Positions 1 through 10,093 of a DNA stretch of 64,000 nucleotides are shown here, piece after piece; positions within the stretch are counted from its first letter, which is position 1, and each line of letters starts with the position of its first letter. The position numbers were made by a program, and so were the translations under genes. The notes below the pieces were generated by a model. The model was given only the letters and a program-made list of their open reading frames with translations, did not search any database and was not told where the DNA came from. The DNA lies in the NCBI RefSeq assembly GCF_029714425.1, contig NZ_CP121668.1:1068501-1132500 (forward strand), in the 5' to 3' direction. Origin of the DNA: Bradyrhizobium sp. CB2312 (GTDB taxonomy: Bacteria; Pseudomonadota; Alphaproteobacteria; Rhizobiales; Xanthobacteraceae).

Positions 1-290
1 ACGGTATCGAAGCCGAGCACATGCCCTTCGACAACGCGCCCGTCGGCGAGGTGCAGCCACACCGATTCCGCCTCGGTGATGAGATAGCCGATGGTCAGCA
101 CCAACCCGTTGTCGATCACGACGCCGTTGCCGGCGCGTTCGGTGCCCAATGTTTCGGCGCTGAAAGCGTCCGGCGGGATGATGGCGTGCAGGCCGACGAC
201 GGAGCCGAGCGCGCGGTCGAGATCGAAGCCGTAGTCGCTCGCACGCGGCTGATTGGCCGGCGGCACTCTCCATTCGGTCAGGGTGGACAT
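1..290 (-). CDS. HtrA/trypsin-like serine protease homologue, 5' part only (gene runs off the left edge)
   Basis: The leftward frame opens at an ATG (288-290) preceded by AGGAGAA at a good distance and stays open to the window edge, giving the first 96 residues. The fold signature is the N-terminal barrel of S1C/HtrA-type proteases: GNGVVIDNGLVLTIGYLITE lines up with the family block where the catalytic His normally follows 'LTN'. Here that position (about residue 69) is Tyr, so the protein may be an inactive protease homologue, perhaps with a downstream PDZ domain outside the window. No signal peptide is visible at the N terminus, so location is uncertain. It is transcribed divergently from the M20 hydrolase at 577. 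Confidence 0.7.
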   Translation of the reverse strand, partial: MSTLTEWRVPPANQPRASDYGFDLDRALGSVVGLHAIIPPDAFSAETLGTERAGNGVVIDNGLVLTIGYLITEAESVWLHLADGRVVEGHVLGFDT

Positions 291-576
291 GGAGTTCTCC
301 TGGCTGAGAGCATCGCTCCGCCGTGGCTGGCGGAACGACGCGCGAAGCACTCATAATTTAGGCTGGCGGCGGCCGTCTTGAAAGCCTCGTTCCCAATTAT
401 TCCGGAGAACGCCGCGTGAAATCTTCGAAAGGCACGGAAACACTGCATGCACGCGACAGGCGGTTTGCGATCCGGCACCGGCCGCATGGCTGCTGTCCGA
501 CGAGGCGCTAGGCGGCCTGCGATGAAGCTGCTAACCATTGCCGCTTCGTTTGACCAAGGGATCACGGACCGAAGCA

Positions 577-1995
577 ATGGACAACCGCAGCGACATCTGG
601 CGTGGCGTCGACACGATCAAGGGGCGTTTCATCGACCTCAGCGACAAGGTCTGGGGCATGCCCGAAGTCTGCTACACCGAGGCGCGGTCGGCCGCCGAGC
701 ATCTCGCCGAGCTGCGTCACCAGGGTTTCCGCATCACCGAGAACGTCGCGGGCATTCCGACCGCGCTGATGGGCGAGTGGGGCGAGGGCGGACCTGTGAT
801 CGCCTTCATGGGTGAATATGACGCGCTGCCCGGCCTCAGCCAGGAGGCTGGCGTTGCGGAACACCGTCCGGTCGAAACCGGCGGCCATGGTCATGGTTGC
901 GGACACAACCTGCTCGGCTCCGCCGCGCTGCTCGCCGCGACCGCGGTCAAGGACTGGCTCGCCGAGAACAAGGTGCCGGGCCGCGTGCGCTATTACGGCT
1001 GCCCGGCGGAAGAGGGCGGCGCGGCCAAGGCCTTCATGGTGCGCTCCGGTGCCTTCGAGGACGCCGACATCGCCATCACCTGGCATCCGCACAGTTTCTG
1101 GGAAGTCGCGGTGACGCCGTCACTCGCCAACACCCGCGCCGACTTCATCTTCACCGGCCGCACCTCGCATGCGGCGGCTTCGCCCCATCTCGGCCGCTCC
1201 GCGCTCGATGCGGTGGAATTGATGAATGTCGGCGTGAACTACATGCGTGAGCACATGCCGAGCGACGCGCGCGTGCATTACGCGCTGCTCGACACCGGCG
1301 GCATCGCCCCCAACGTGGTGCAGGCCCATGCGCGCGTGCGTTATTCGATCCGCGCCCGCGACCTGCCAGGCATGAACGAGCTGGTCGGGCGCGTGAACAA
1401 GATTGCCCAGGGCGCAGCTCTGATGACCGAGACCAAGGTCGAGATGAAGATCATCTCGGCAGTTTCCAACATCCTGCCGAATGCGCCGCTGGAGCAGGCG
1501 CTGCATCGGGTGATGGAGGAGCTCGGGCCGCCGCATTTCGACGATGCGGACAAGAGCTTTGCCGGCGAGATCCGCGCGACGTTGAGCGACAAGGACATCG
1601 CGTCGGTTTATTACGCGATCGGCATGGAGCCGAGCGATCGGCCGCTGGCTGACTTCCTGGTGCCGCTCGATGCCAAGCGCAACCCGCTTGTAGGCTCGAC
1701 TGATGTCGGTGACGTGAGCTGGGTGGTCCCGACCGTGCAGGTTCACGCACCGACGGTTGCAATCGGCACCCCGTTCCACACCTGGCAGGTGGTGGCGCAG
1801 GGCAAGAGCCCGCACGCCCACAAGGCCATGGTGCAGGCGGCCAAGGCGATGGCGGGCCTCGGCATCAAGGCGTTGACGCAGCCGGAACTGATCGAGGCCG
1901 CGAAAGCGGACCTCAAGAAGCGGACCGCCAAGACGCCCTATGTCTGCCCGCTGCCGGATCACGTCGCGCCACCGCTCGATATGTCCGTGGTGTAG
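577..1995 (+). CDS. M20-family amidohydrolase (AbgB-like)
   Basis: A 472-residue zinc-dependent amidase/peptidase of the M20 family, most like the B subunit of p-aminobenzoyl-glutamate hydrolase. Visible features are the metal-binding block GHGHGCGHNLLGSAALL near residues 101-117, the EE pair in CPAEEGGAAKAF, and the dimerisation-domain motif GRTSHAAASPH. These enzymes hydrolyse N-acyl or aminobenzoyl amino acids in the cytoplasm. I chose the ATG at 577 (MDNRSDIW); the same frame can be extended to 538 but that adds non-conserved residues. It lies 262 bp upstream of a peptide-type ABC importer on the same strand, so it may process what the importer brings in; this is inference, and the true substrate is unknown. 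Confidence 0.85.
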   Translation: MDNRSDIWRGVDTIKGRFIDLSDKVWGMPEVCYTEARSAAEHLAELRHQGFRITENVAGIPTALMGEWGEGGPVIAFMGEYDALPGLSQEAGVAEHRPVETGGHGHGCGHNLLGSAALLAATAVKDWLAENKVPGRVRYYGCPAEEGGAAKAFMVRSGAFEDADIAITWHPHSFWEVAVTPSLANTRADFIFTGRTSHAAASPHLGRSALDAVELMNVGVNYMREHMPSDARVHYALLDTGGIAPNVVQAHARVRYSIRARDLPGMNELVGRVNKIAQGAALMTETKVEMKIISAVSNILPNAPLEQALHRVMEELGPPHFDDADKSFAGEIRATLSDKDIASVYYAIGMEPSDRPLADFLVPLDAKRNPLVGSTDVGDVSWVVPTVQVHAPTVAIGTPFHTWQVVAQGKSPHAHKAMVQAAKAMAGLGIKALTQPELIEAAKADLKKRTAKTPYVCPLPDHVAPPLDMSVV

Positions 1996-2257
1996 AAAAT
2001 TTCGTCTCGATACTTCGTCTGATCCAGCGAACAAATTTTTCGCAGTGCAACGTGGAATCCGGCGTATTTTGACGCCGGTTTGCCGAACGCCTGGGCTGCC
2101 GAACGCAATTTTGCCCAACAGACAGCCAGAACACCGTTCGCATACACACGGTCGGAGTTGACGCGCAGCCTATTCGGTGTGCCATCTACCGCCAGCCAAA
2201 CCCGGCGGCCGCTTGCGGTCGCCTGCATCCATACCGGGAACCAGACGGGGGACAACC

Positions 2258-4048
2258 ATGCTGGATAAAGAACTGCGTTCGATGATCGGCGATGTGAAGG
2301 ACGGGCGGATGGATCGCCGCGCCTTCATCAAGCGCATGGCCGCAGTCGGCCTCACCGCGCCCCTCGCCAACCAGATTCTCGCGCTCGGCGGCGTCGCCAT
2401 GGCGGAAGGTCCGCAGGTCTACAAGCCGACCAAGCGCGGCGGCGGCGGTGCGCTGAAGCTGCTGTGGTGGCAGGGCCCGACCCTGCTCAACCCGCATTTC
2501 GCCACCGGGACCAAGGACCAGGACGGCGCGCGCCTGTTCTACGAGCCGCTCGCCTGCTGGGATCCCGACGGCAACATGAAGCTGGTGCTCGCCGCCGAGA
2601 TCCCCTCGGTGGAGAACGGCAGCCTGGCCGCCGACGGCAAATCGGTGACCTGGAAGCTCAAGCCCGGCGTCAAGTGGCACGACGGCAAGCCATTCACCGC
2701 CGACGATGTCGTGTTCAACTGGGAATATGCCAAGGATCTCGCCACCTCGGCGCTGACCATTAGCACCTATCGCGACATCACGGTCGAGAAGGTGGACGAT
2801 CTCACGGTCCGGATCGTCTTCAACAAGCCGACGCCGTTCTGGGCCGACGCCTTCGTCGGTGCGCCCAACACCATCATCCCCAAGCATCTTTTCGCCGACT
2901 ACAAGGGAGCCAAGTCCCGCGAGGCGCCGGCCAACCTCTCGCCGGTCGGCACTGGCCCCTACAAGTTCGTCGAGTTCAAGCCGGGCGATCTCGTCCGCGG
3001 CCAGCTCAATCCCGACTACCACATGCCGAACCGGCCCTATTTCGACACGGTCGAGATGAAGGGTGGCGGCGACGCCGTCTCGGCGGCGCGCGCGGTGATC
3101 CAGACCGGCGAATATGATTTCGGCTGGAACATCCAGGTCGAGGACGACGTGCTGCTGCGGCTGGAGAAGGGCGGCAAGGGCAAGACCATCTACGCCGTGG
3201 GCGGCGACACCGAGTTCATCGCGCTCAACTTCACCGACCCCAACACCGAGGTCGACGGCGAGCGCTCGTCGATGAAGACCAAGCACCCGCTGTTCTCCGA
3301 CCCCGCGGTGCGCAAGGCGCTGTCGCTGCTGGTCGATCGCGAATCCGTCAAGAAGGCGATCTACGGCCGCGCCGGCCGCACCACCGCCAACTTCCTCAAC
3401 GGTCCGGAGAAGTTCGTTTCCAAGAACACCACCTGGGAGTTCAGCATCGAGAAGGCCTCGAAGCTGCTCGACGATGCCGGCTGGAAGCCCGGCGCGGACG
3501 GCATCCGCGAGAAGGACGGCAAGAAGCTGAAGCTGCTGTACCAGACCTCGATCAACGGCCCGCGCCAGAAGACCCAGGCGATCATCAAGCAGGCCTGCCA
3601 GAAGGCCGGCATCGACGTCGAGCTGAAATCGGTCGTCGCCTCCGTGTTCTTCTCCTCCGACGTCGCCAATCCCGATACCTATGCGCACTTCTACGCCGAC
3701 CTCGAGATGTTCCAGATCCCGCTGAGCCAGCCGGATCCGGCGCAGCACATGCGCCGCTATCTGTCGACCCTCGTCGCCACCAAGGAAAACAAGTGGCAGG
3801 GCACGAACTTCCCGCGGTGGGTCAACAAGGATTACGACGCGACCATCGAAGCCGCCGAGAGCGAGATGGATCCGGTCAAGCGCGCGGCGCTCTACATCAA
3901 GGCCAACGATCTCATGTACCAGGACACCGTGTTCATCCCGGTGCAGCATCGGCTGAAGGTGGAGGCGGCAGCCAACAATCTGCGCCCGATCATCAGCGGA
4001 TGGGCCAACGAAACCGACAATCTGCACGACTGGTACCGCGAGGAATGA
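2258..4048 (+). CDS. ABC transporter substrate-binding protein, family 5 (dipeptide/oligopeptide type)
   Basis: A 596-residue periplasmic solute receptor of the SBP_bac_5 family. The N terminus has a twin-arginine pair (DRRAFIKR, R20-R21) followed by a hydrophobic stretch ending near ALGGVAMA, suggesting Tat-dependent export. Family blocks are visible: WKLKPGVKWHDGKPFTADDV about 130 residues in, and SPVGTGPYKF about 230 in. The ATG at 2258 is preceded by GGGG and is preferred over longer in-frame starts that would bury the signal. It is followed after 30 bp by two permease and two ATPase genes, forming a complete importer. The ligand (dipeptide, N-acyl amino acid or other) cannot be told from sequence. 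Confidence 0.9.
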   Translation: MLDKELRSMIGDVKDGRMDRRAFIKRMAAVGLTAPLANQILALGGVAMAEGPQVYKPTKRGGGGALKLLWWQGPTLLNPHFATGTKDQDGARLFYEPLACWDPDGNMKLVLAAEIPSVENGSLAADGKSVTWKLKPGVKWHDGKPFTADDVVFNWEYAKDLATSALTISTYRDITVEKVDDLTVRIVFNKPTPFWADAFVGAPNTIIPKHLFADYKGAKSREAPANLSPVGTGPYKFVEFKPGDLVRGQLNPDYHMPNRPYFDTVEMKGGGDAVSAARAVIQTGEYDFGWNIQVEDDVLLRLEKGGKGKTIYAVGGDTEFIALNFTDPNTEVDGERSSMKTKHPLFSDPAVRKALSLLVDRESVKKAIYGRAGRTTANFLNGPEKFVSKNTTWEFSIEKASKLLDDAGWKPGADGIREKDGKKLKLLYQTSINGPRQKTQAIIKQACQKAGIDVELKSVVASVFFSSDVANPDTYAHFYADLEMFQIPLSQPDPAQHMRRYLSTLVATKENKWQGTNFPRWVNKDYDATIEAAESEMDPVKRAALYIKANDLMYQDTVFIPVQHRLKVEAAANNLRPIISGWANETDNLHDWYREE

Positions 4049-4078
4049 TCACGCGCGGCTAGGCGGGGTCCTTCTTTC

Positions 4079-5038
4079 ATGAGTCAGTATGTCCTGCGTC
4101 GCCTCCTGATCGCGATTCCGAGCCTGCTCGGAATCTCGGTCGTCCTGTTCGTCGTGCTGGCGCTGGCGCCGGGAGATCCCTTCTCGGAGCTGGCGACCAA
4201 TCCGAACGTGCCGCCCGAAGTGCAGGCCGCACTTCGGGCCAAGTTCGGCCTCGACGATCCGATCTACCTTCGTTACCTGAGCTGGCTCTCCGCCATGCTG
4301 CACGGCGACTGGGGTTTCTCCTTCGTCAGCCGGATGAACGTCGATCAGCTCATCCTCCAGCGCCTGCCGGCCACGCTCTACGTGATCGGCTCGGCGCAGA
4401 TCCTGGCGCTGCTGATCGCGATCCCCGTCGGCGTCTATGCTGCGACGAAGCCCTATTCGCTGTTCGACCAGATCGCCAACACGCTCGCCTTCGTCGGCTT
4501 CTCGCTGCCGACCTTCTTCACCGGCATCCTGTTCATCCTGATCTTCTCGGTCACGCTGGACTGGCTGCCTTTCGTCTACACCACCGACATCAAGGCGACC
4601 GGCATCCGCTGGGTGCTGGAGATGATCCGCCAGGCGATCATGCCGGTGGCGGTGCTCGGTCTGTTCCAGGCGGCGTCGATGACGCGCTTCGTGCGCTCGG
4701 CGATGCTCGATGTCATCAGGCTCGACTACGTCACCACGGCGCGCGCCAAGGGCCTCGGCCAGGCCAAGGTCATCATCAAGCACGTGATGCGCAACGCCAT
4801 GATCCCGGTCGTGACGCTGATCGCGTTGCAGATGCCGGCGGTGTTCGGCGGCGCCATCGTCACCGAGCAGATCTTCCGGATTCCCGGCATCGGCTCGCTG
4901 CTGATCTCCTCCATCCTTTCCAACGACACGCCGGTGGTGATGGCCGTCACCTTCGTCTTCGCGTGCCTCGTGGTGCTGTTCAACCTCATCGCGGACGTCC
5001 TATATGGCTGGCTTGACCCTCGCATCTCCCTCCGCTGA
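4079..5038 (+). CDS. ABC transporter permease, DppB/OppB type
   Basis: A 319-residue inner-membrane permease. It starts MSQYVLRRLLIAIPSLLGIS, the typical first membrane helix of the DppB family, and has the EAA-like cytoplasmic loop TTARAKGLGQAKVIIKHVMR near residues 220-240 that contacts the ATPase. It ends LYGWLDPRISLR, the standard C terminus of this family. Family members have about six membrane helices and pair with a DppC-type partner. It overlaps the next gene by 35 bp, which suggests translational coupling. Part of the importer operon at 2258-7881. Confidence 0.93.
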   Translation: MSQYVLRRLLIAIPSLLGISVVLFVVLALAPGDPFSELATNPNVPPEVQAALRAKFGLDDPIYLRYLSWLSAMLHGDWGFSFVSRMNVDQLILQRLPATLYVIGSAQILALLIAIPVGVYAATKPYSLFDQIANTLAFVGFSLPTFFTGILFILIFSVTLDWLPFVYTTDIKATGIRWVLEMIRQAIMPVAVLGLFQAASMTRFVRSAMLDVIRLDYVTTARAKGLGQAKVIIKHVMRNAMIPVVTLIALQMPAVFGGAIVTEQIFRIPGIGSLLISSILSNDTPVVMAVTFVFACLVVLFNLIADVLYGWLDPRISLR

Positions 5039-5920
5039 GCGGGGCGTCTACTCGCCCTGGCGCGAGACGTGGCGGCGCTACAGCCGCCACAAGCTCGCCG
5101 TGATCAGCGCCTTCCTGCTGCTCATCCTGATCCTGGCGGTCGTCGTCGGCCCCTTCGTCTGGCGCATCAAGATCAACGACATCGACATCGTGGCGGGCCT
5201 GCAGGGGCCCTCGCTCGCGCATCCCTTCGGGACCGACGATCTCGGCCAGGATATCCTGGCCCGCATGATCTATGGCGGGCGGATCTCGCTCGCGGTCGGG
5301 CTCGCCGCGATGCTGGTCTCGGTGGTCATCGGCACGCTGATCGGCGCGCTCGCCGGCATGTCGCGCGGCGCGCTCGGGCACGGCCTGATGTGGCTCACCG
5401 ACCTGTTCCTGTCGCTGCCACAACTGCCCTTGCTGCTGCTGCTCATCTATCTGTTCCGCGACGGGCTGAAGTCGATGTTCGGTCCCGAGGGCGGCATCTT
5501 CATCCTGATCGTGCTCGTCATTGGCGGCCTGCGGTGGATGCCGGTCGCCCGCCTCGTGCGCGCGCAGTTCCTGTCGATCCGCGAGAAGGAGTTCGTGGAG
5601 GCGGCACGCGCGCTCGGCGCGAGCCCGGTGCGGCAGGTGGTGCGGCACATCCTGCCCAATGCGGTCGGGCCCGTGATCATTGCCGGCACGATCGACGTCG
5701 CGGCCGCCATCATCGCCGAATCGACGCTGTCCTTCCTCGGCCTCGGCTTCCCGCCTGACACCCCGACCTGGGGCCGGCTATTGTTCGACGCCAAGGACTT
5801 TCTCGACATCGGCCCGCACTGGGCGCTGTTTCCGGGCGGCGCGATCTTCATCGCCGTGGTCGCCATCAACTTCATCGGCGACGGTCTGCGTGACGCGCTC
5901 GATGCGCGACGGGTGATCTG

Positions 5921-5921
<1 letters not shown>
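5004..5921 (+). CDS. ABC transporter permease, DppC/OppC type
   Basis: A 305-residue permease. A cytoplasmic N-terminal segment (WRETWRRYSRHKLAVISAF) leads into the first helix, as usual for DppC-type proteins. The motif HPFGTDDLGQDILARMIYGG is diagnostic of the family, and VEAARALGASPVRQVVRHIL is the EAA loop that docks on the ATPase. The start ATG lies inside the end of the preceding permease gene (35 bp overlap), and the stop codon overlaps the next start by one base (TGATG). Both overlaps indicate a tightly coupled operon. Confidence 0.93.
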
Positions 5922-6912
<991 letters not shown>

Positions 6913-6916
<4 letters not shown>

Positions 6917-7881
6917 GCGAGCCCTTGCTCCGCGTCAGCGGCCTGAAGAAACACTTCCCCGTGCTCGGCGGCCTGCTCTCGCGCCAGGTCGGCAGCGTCT
7001 ATGCGGTCGACGGCGTGTCGTTCTCCGTCAATCGCGGCGAGACGCTGGGCCTCGTCGGCGAATCCGGCTGCGGCAAGTCGACGACGGGGCGCTGCGTGCT
7101 GCGCCTGATCGAGCCGACCGACGGCGAGGTCACCTTCGACGGCCAGGATGTGCGCCAGCTCGGCGGCGCTGACCTGCGCGCGATGCGGCGGAACATGCAG
7201 CTGGTGTTCCAGGATCCCTTCGCCTCGCTCAATCCGCGCATGACGGTCGGCGCCATCCTCGGCGAAGCCTTCACCATCCATAATCTCGCATCCTCCGCCA
7301 AGGAGCGCGAGGAGCGGGTCGCGGCCCTGCTCGTGAAGGTCGGGCTCAAGGCCGAGCACATGCGGCGCTATCCGCATGAATTCTCCGGCGGCCAGCGCCA
7401 GCGCATCGTGATCGCGCGCGCGCTCGCGGTCGAGCCGAAGCTGATCGTCTGCGACGAGCCGGTCTCTGCGCTCGACGTTTCGATCCAGGCCCAGGTGATC
7501 AATCTCCTGGAAGACCTCCAGGCCGAGTTGAACCTCACCTATCTCTTCGTCGCGCACGACCTGTCGGTGGTCGAGCACATCTCCGACCGCGTCGCGGTGA
7601 TGTATCTCGGCCGCATCGTCGAGCTGGCGAAAGCCAGCGACCTCTACCGCCATCCGCAGCATCCCTACACCAGGGCGCTGTTGTCGGCGGTGCCGGTGCC
7701 CGATCCAAAGCTCAAGCGCGAGCGCATCCGCCTCAAGGGCGACGTGCCAAGCCCGATGAAGCCGCCGTCAGGCTGCCACTTCCACACCCGCTGCCCGATC
7801 GCCCAGCCGCGCTGCGCCGAAAGCGCGCCCGAGCTGAAGGAAGGAGCGAGCGGTCACTTCGTGGCGTGCCATCTGGCGTAG
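6913..7881 (+). CDS. ABC transporter ATP-binding protein, DppF/OppF type
   Basis: A 322-residue ATPase, the partner of the preceding subunit. Walker A is GESGCGKST, the signature is [15 protein letters not shown], Walker B is [12 protein letters not shown], and the C-terminal motif [14 protein letters not shown] is the oligopeptide-transporter tail. It is the last gene of the importer operon: the next gene is convergent, 59 bp away, and I see no clear intrinsic terminator in the gap. Confidence 0.93.
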
Positions 7882-7940
7882 TGCGATGAACCCGCAGGGT
7901 GGCCACAGCGCTTGCGCGCCTTTGCCCACACTGCGCATAT

Positions 7941-8561
7941 TCATCCATGATGCAGGCCATATTCCGAAAGGGCGTGCCTGAACGCCTCGATCGACGTGTG
8001 GTGATGCGCGAACAGGCCTGCCTCGCGAGCGCCGGCAACATTGGCCATGAGATCGTCAATGAACAGCGCGCTCTGCGGCATCACGTTGAGCTCGGACAGG
8101 CAGCGGCGATAGCAGCGCGGGTCCGGCTTCGCCGTCTTGAACTGGGCCGAGGCATAGATTCTCGAGCCGAACAGCGGACGCAAGTCCGGCAGCAGCGTGT
8201 CGACATGGTCGGCGACCAGCGTGGTGTTGTTGGTCAGGACGGCAATGTCGACGGTCTCGCGCAGGCGACGGACAATCTCCAGCATCGCGGAATTCGCCTG
8301 CATCGAACGGCGCCGCGCCTCCACCCACTCCTCGAGCGACAGCGGATAGCCCATGCGTTCGCCGAAGCCTCGAAGATAAGCCGCAGCATCGAGCGTGCCG
8401 GAATCGCCGAGCGCCTCGAAGCCGCTCTCCCAGATCGCCTCGTGGATGAACGCGCTGGTCGTCCCCGCCAGCTTTGCCAGGCAGGCGACGCGCTTCGCCC
8501 TGTCGTAGTCGCAGAGCACGTTGTCCATGTCGAACAGGACGAGCTTGATGGCCTCAGTCAC
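7941..8561 (-). CDS. HAD-superfamily hydrolase
   Basis: A 206-residue cytoplasmic phosphatase-like enzyme. The nucleophile motif LFDMDNVLCDYD puts D11 and D13 in the DxD position; LTNNTT is motif II; KPDPRCYRRCL is motif III with its Lys; and FIDDLMANVAGAREAG is motif IV. All four catalytic motifs are present, with a helical cap between motifs I and II. I prefer the GTG start at 8559-8561 because GAGAG sits just upstream; an in-frame ATG at 8588 adds nine residues but has no good ribosome site. Substrate unknown; size and motifs fit haloacid dehalogenase-like or sugar-phosphate phosphatases (HAD-IA). Confidence 0.85.
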   Translation of the reverse strand: MTEAIKLVLFDMDNVLCDYDRAKRVACLAKLAGTTSAFIHEAIWESGFEALGDSGTLDAAAYLRGFGERMGYPLSLEEWVEARRRSMQANSAMLEIVRRLRETVDIAVLTNNTTLVADHVDTLLPDLRPLFGSRIYASAQFKTAKPDPRCYRRCLSELNVMPQSALFIDDLMANVAGAREAGLFAHHHTSIEAFRHALSEYGLHHG

Positions 8562-8642
8562 GGCAACACTCTCAAATCGGCCGAACATCCGGCCGTGACT
8601 GCAGTCATATCGCGCCGAAACGCGGCCGACAAATCAGCGTGG

Positions 8643-9365
8643 CTATGATGGTCGGCGATGGCCAAGCTGGTGCAGCAGCGTATCGATGGCCGGCACCGCA
8701 CAGGTCTCGCGCAGCCATTTTTCGGCCTGGTCTCTCAGCTCACCCGGGGACGCCGAGCCGTTCGGCCCGAAGTCGAACCGCTCGTAGAACTTCATGAAAT
8801 AGGCGACGTCGATCGTGAGCAGGGCGACGCCGGCGAAGCTGCCGTCGGGATGGTCGATCCGGCGTGAGGCCGTGACGATCCATTGGCCGCCGGCGCGGCT
8901 CTTGATCGGCCGCCCCATCAGCGTGCCCTTGTCCGCGGAGTCGCGGTGCTGCCGGAAATAGTCGCGATCGCTGTTGTTGAACCTGGAGAGATCGACATGC
9001 TCGGTCGTGGCGAGCCAGCGGCCGGTCTCGTCATAGACGAAGATGCCGCGGATGCGGTCCGATGATTTGCGGGTCGGCAGGTAGGTCTGGAGCTTTGTGA
9101 TCGTGTCGGGGCCCGTCCCGTCGAGCTCGAGCCGGTGCACCAGCCCGCCCAGGATCGTATCGGCGAGCTCGAAGGTGTCGTCGGCATGCTGGATCAGCGA
9201 GTGCGCCAGTTTGGCAACATCGATCTCGGCGTTCCTGAGCTCGGCATCGCGCGCCTCCCATTCGCGCCAGGCGCTCAAGCCGAGGATCGCCGCGCAGATC
9301 AGCACGACGAAGCCCGCCGCCCAGAGCGGAAGGCGCGTCTTGCCGAGGTCGCGGCTGGTGACCAT
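8643..9365 (-). CDS. Membrane-anchored Cache/PDC-type sensor domain protein, apparently truncated
   Basis: A 240-residue protein with one N-terminal membrane helix (LPLWAAGFVVLICAAILGL) followed by a periplasmic sensor of the dCache/PDC type: FVYDETGRWLATTE, NNSDRDYFRQHRD and IVTASRRIDHPDGSFAGVAL are the family's usual blocks. In relatives this domain precedes a GGDEF, kinase or chemoreceptor output domain. Here the reading frame leaves the family pattern after FDFGPNGSASPG and stops after about 40 unrelated residues, with no second membrane helix or output domain. Neither other frame downstream restores it. Start chosen at the ATG ending at 9365 with GGAG upstream; the frame is open to 9464. 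It may be a remnant or a stand-alone sensor. Confidence 0.6.
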   Translation of the reverse strand: MVTSRDLGKTRLPLWAAGFVVLICAAILGLSAWREWEARDAELRNAEIDVAKLAHSLIQHADDTFELADTILGGLVHRLELDGTGPDTITKLQTYLPTRKSSDRIRGIFVYDETGRWLATTEHVDLSRFNNSDRDYFRQHRDSADKGTLMGRPIKSRAGGQWIVTASRRIDHPDGSFAGVALLTIDVAYFMKFYERFDFGPNGSASPGELRDQAEKWLRETCAVPAIDTLLHQLGHRRPS

Positions 9366-9543
9366 CAGGCTTGCTCCAAATCGGCGCAAACCTCTCACCT
9401 TGGCCTTAACGGCCTGTTGCAACATCCATGATGATTGTGCGGAGCCGTATTCGACCGGAGACAATCTCCGACATTGCGACAGGTTGTGGTCGAAGGATGT
9501 TAACCAAGCCGCCGCGCAATGGCTCCGCTTCCTATTCGCTGCG

Positions 9544-9765
9544 TCATTCCTCCAGCGTGAAGCCGACGCGCAGCGTTACCTGATAATGGCGCACAGCGTT
9601 GTTCTCGATGTGGCCGCGCGTCTGCACCACCTCGAACCATTTCATCTCACGCACGGTCTTGGCGGCGCGGCTGACCGCATTCTTGATCGCATCCTCGATC
9701 GAGGTCTCGGACGATCCGACCAGTTCCAGGATCTTGTAGACGTGATCCTTCTCGGCTGTGGGCAT
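9544..9765 (-). CDS. Dodecin family flavin-binding protein
   Basis: A 73-residue protein that matches dodecin along its whole length: [20 protein letters not shown] at the start, the flavin-stacking Trp in [15 protein letters not shown] (W43), and the strand [13 protein letters not shown] at the end. Dodecins assemble into 12-subunit shells that store or buffer riboflavin/FMN in the cytoplasm. The start ATG at 9763-9765 has a strong ribosome site (GGGGAG). The longer open frame upstream is non-coding in character and I left it out. It is divergent from the GH16 gene, with about 330 bp between them. Confidence 0.92.
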   Translation of the reverse strand: MPTAEKDHVYKILELVGSSETSIEDAIKNAVSRAAKTVREMKWFEVVQTRGHIENNAVRHYQVTLRVGFTLEE

Positions 9766-10093
9766 GACTGTTCTCCCCTTGTGTGGCGGCGTGACCTGGA
9801 TGCTTCGACCGCAAGCCCGCCGGCTTTCGCGAGACATGCGGCATCCATTGAACGGATGCCGGCGCTTCGGGTTCCCTCCGGCCGCAGAGTGAGGCCGGCG
9901 ACGGCCGCCTGCCCTCGGGTTTGGTGAAAGGATGGGGGAATCGGTGCAGGTCTGGTTTTTGTAAGTGCACGAAAATCTGGCTCGCATAAGCGGGCGGCGA
10001 TCCCGAATTTGCGCGCCGGCAGCATGGCTGCACTTGCCGGTCCGAATGCGGGCGAGTTAATTTCTGCGCCTTTCCTGGCCTGTTCGATGTGTG
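9766..10093. other. Intergenic region between divergent dodecin and GH16 genes
   Basis: This 328-base gap should carry the promoters of both divergent genes. I see no convincing -35/-10 pair, riboswitch or RNA gene. The open frames that cross it on the minus strand are low-quality extensions of the dodecin frame. Confidence 0.5.

Noticed and set aside
2186..4027. 613-codon minus-strand frame opposite the SBP gene
   Set aside because: Shadow frame; the plus strand is a clear family 5 binding protein within an operon.
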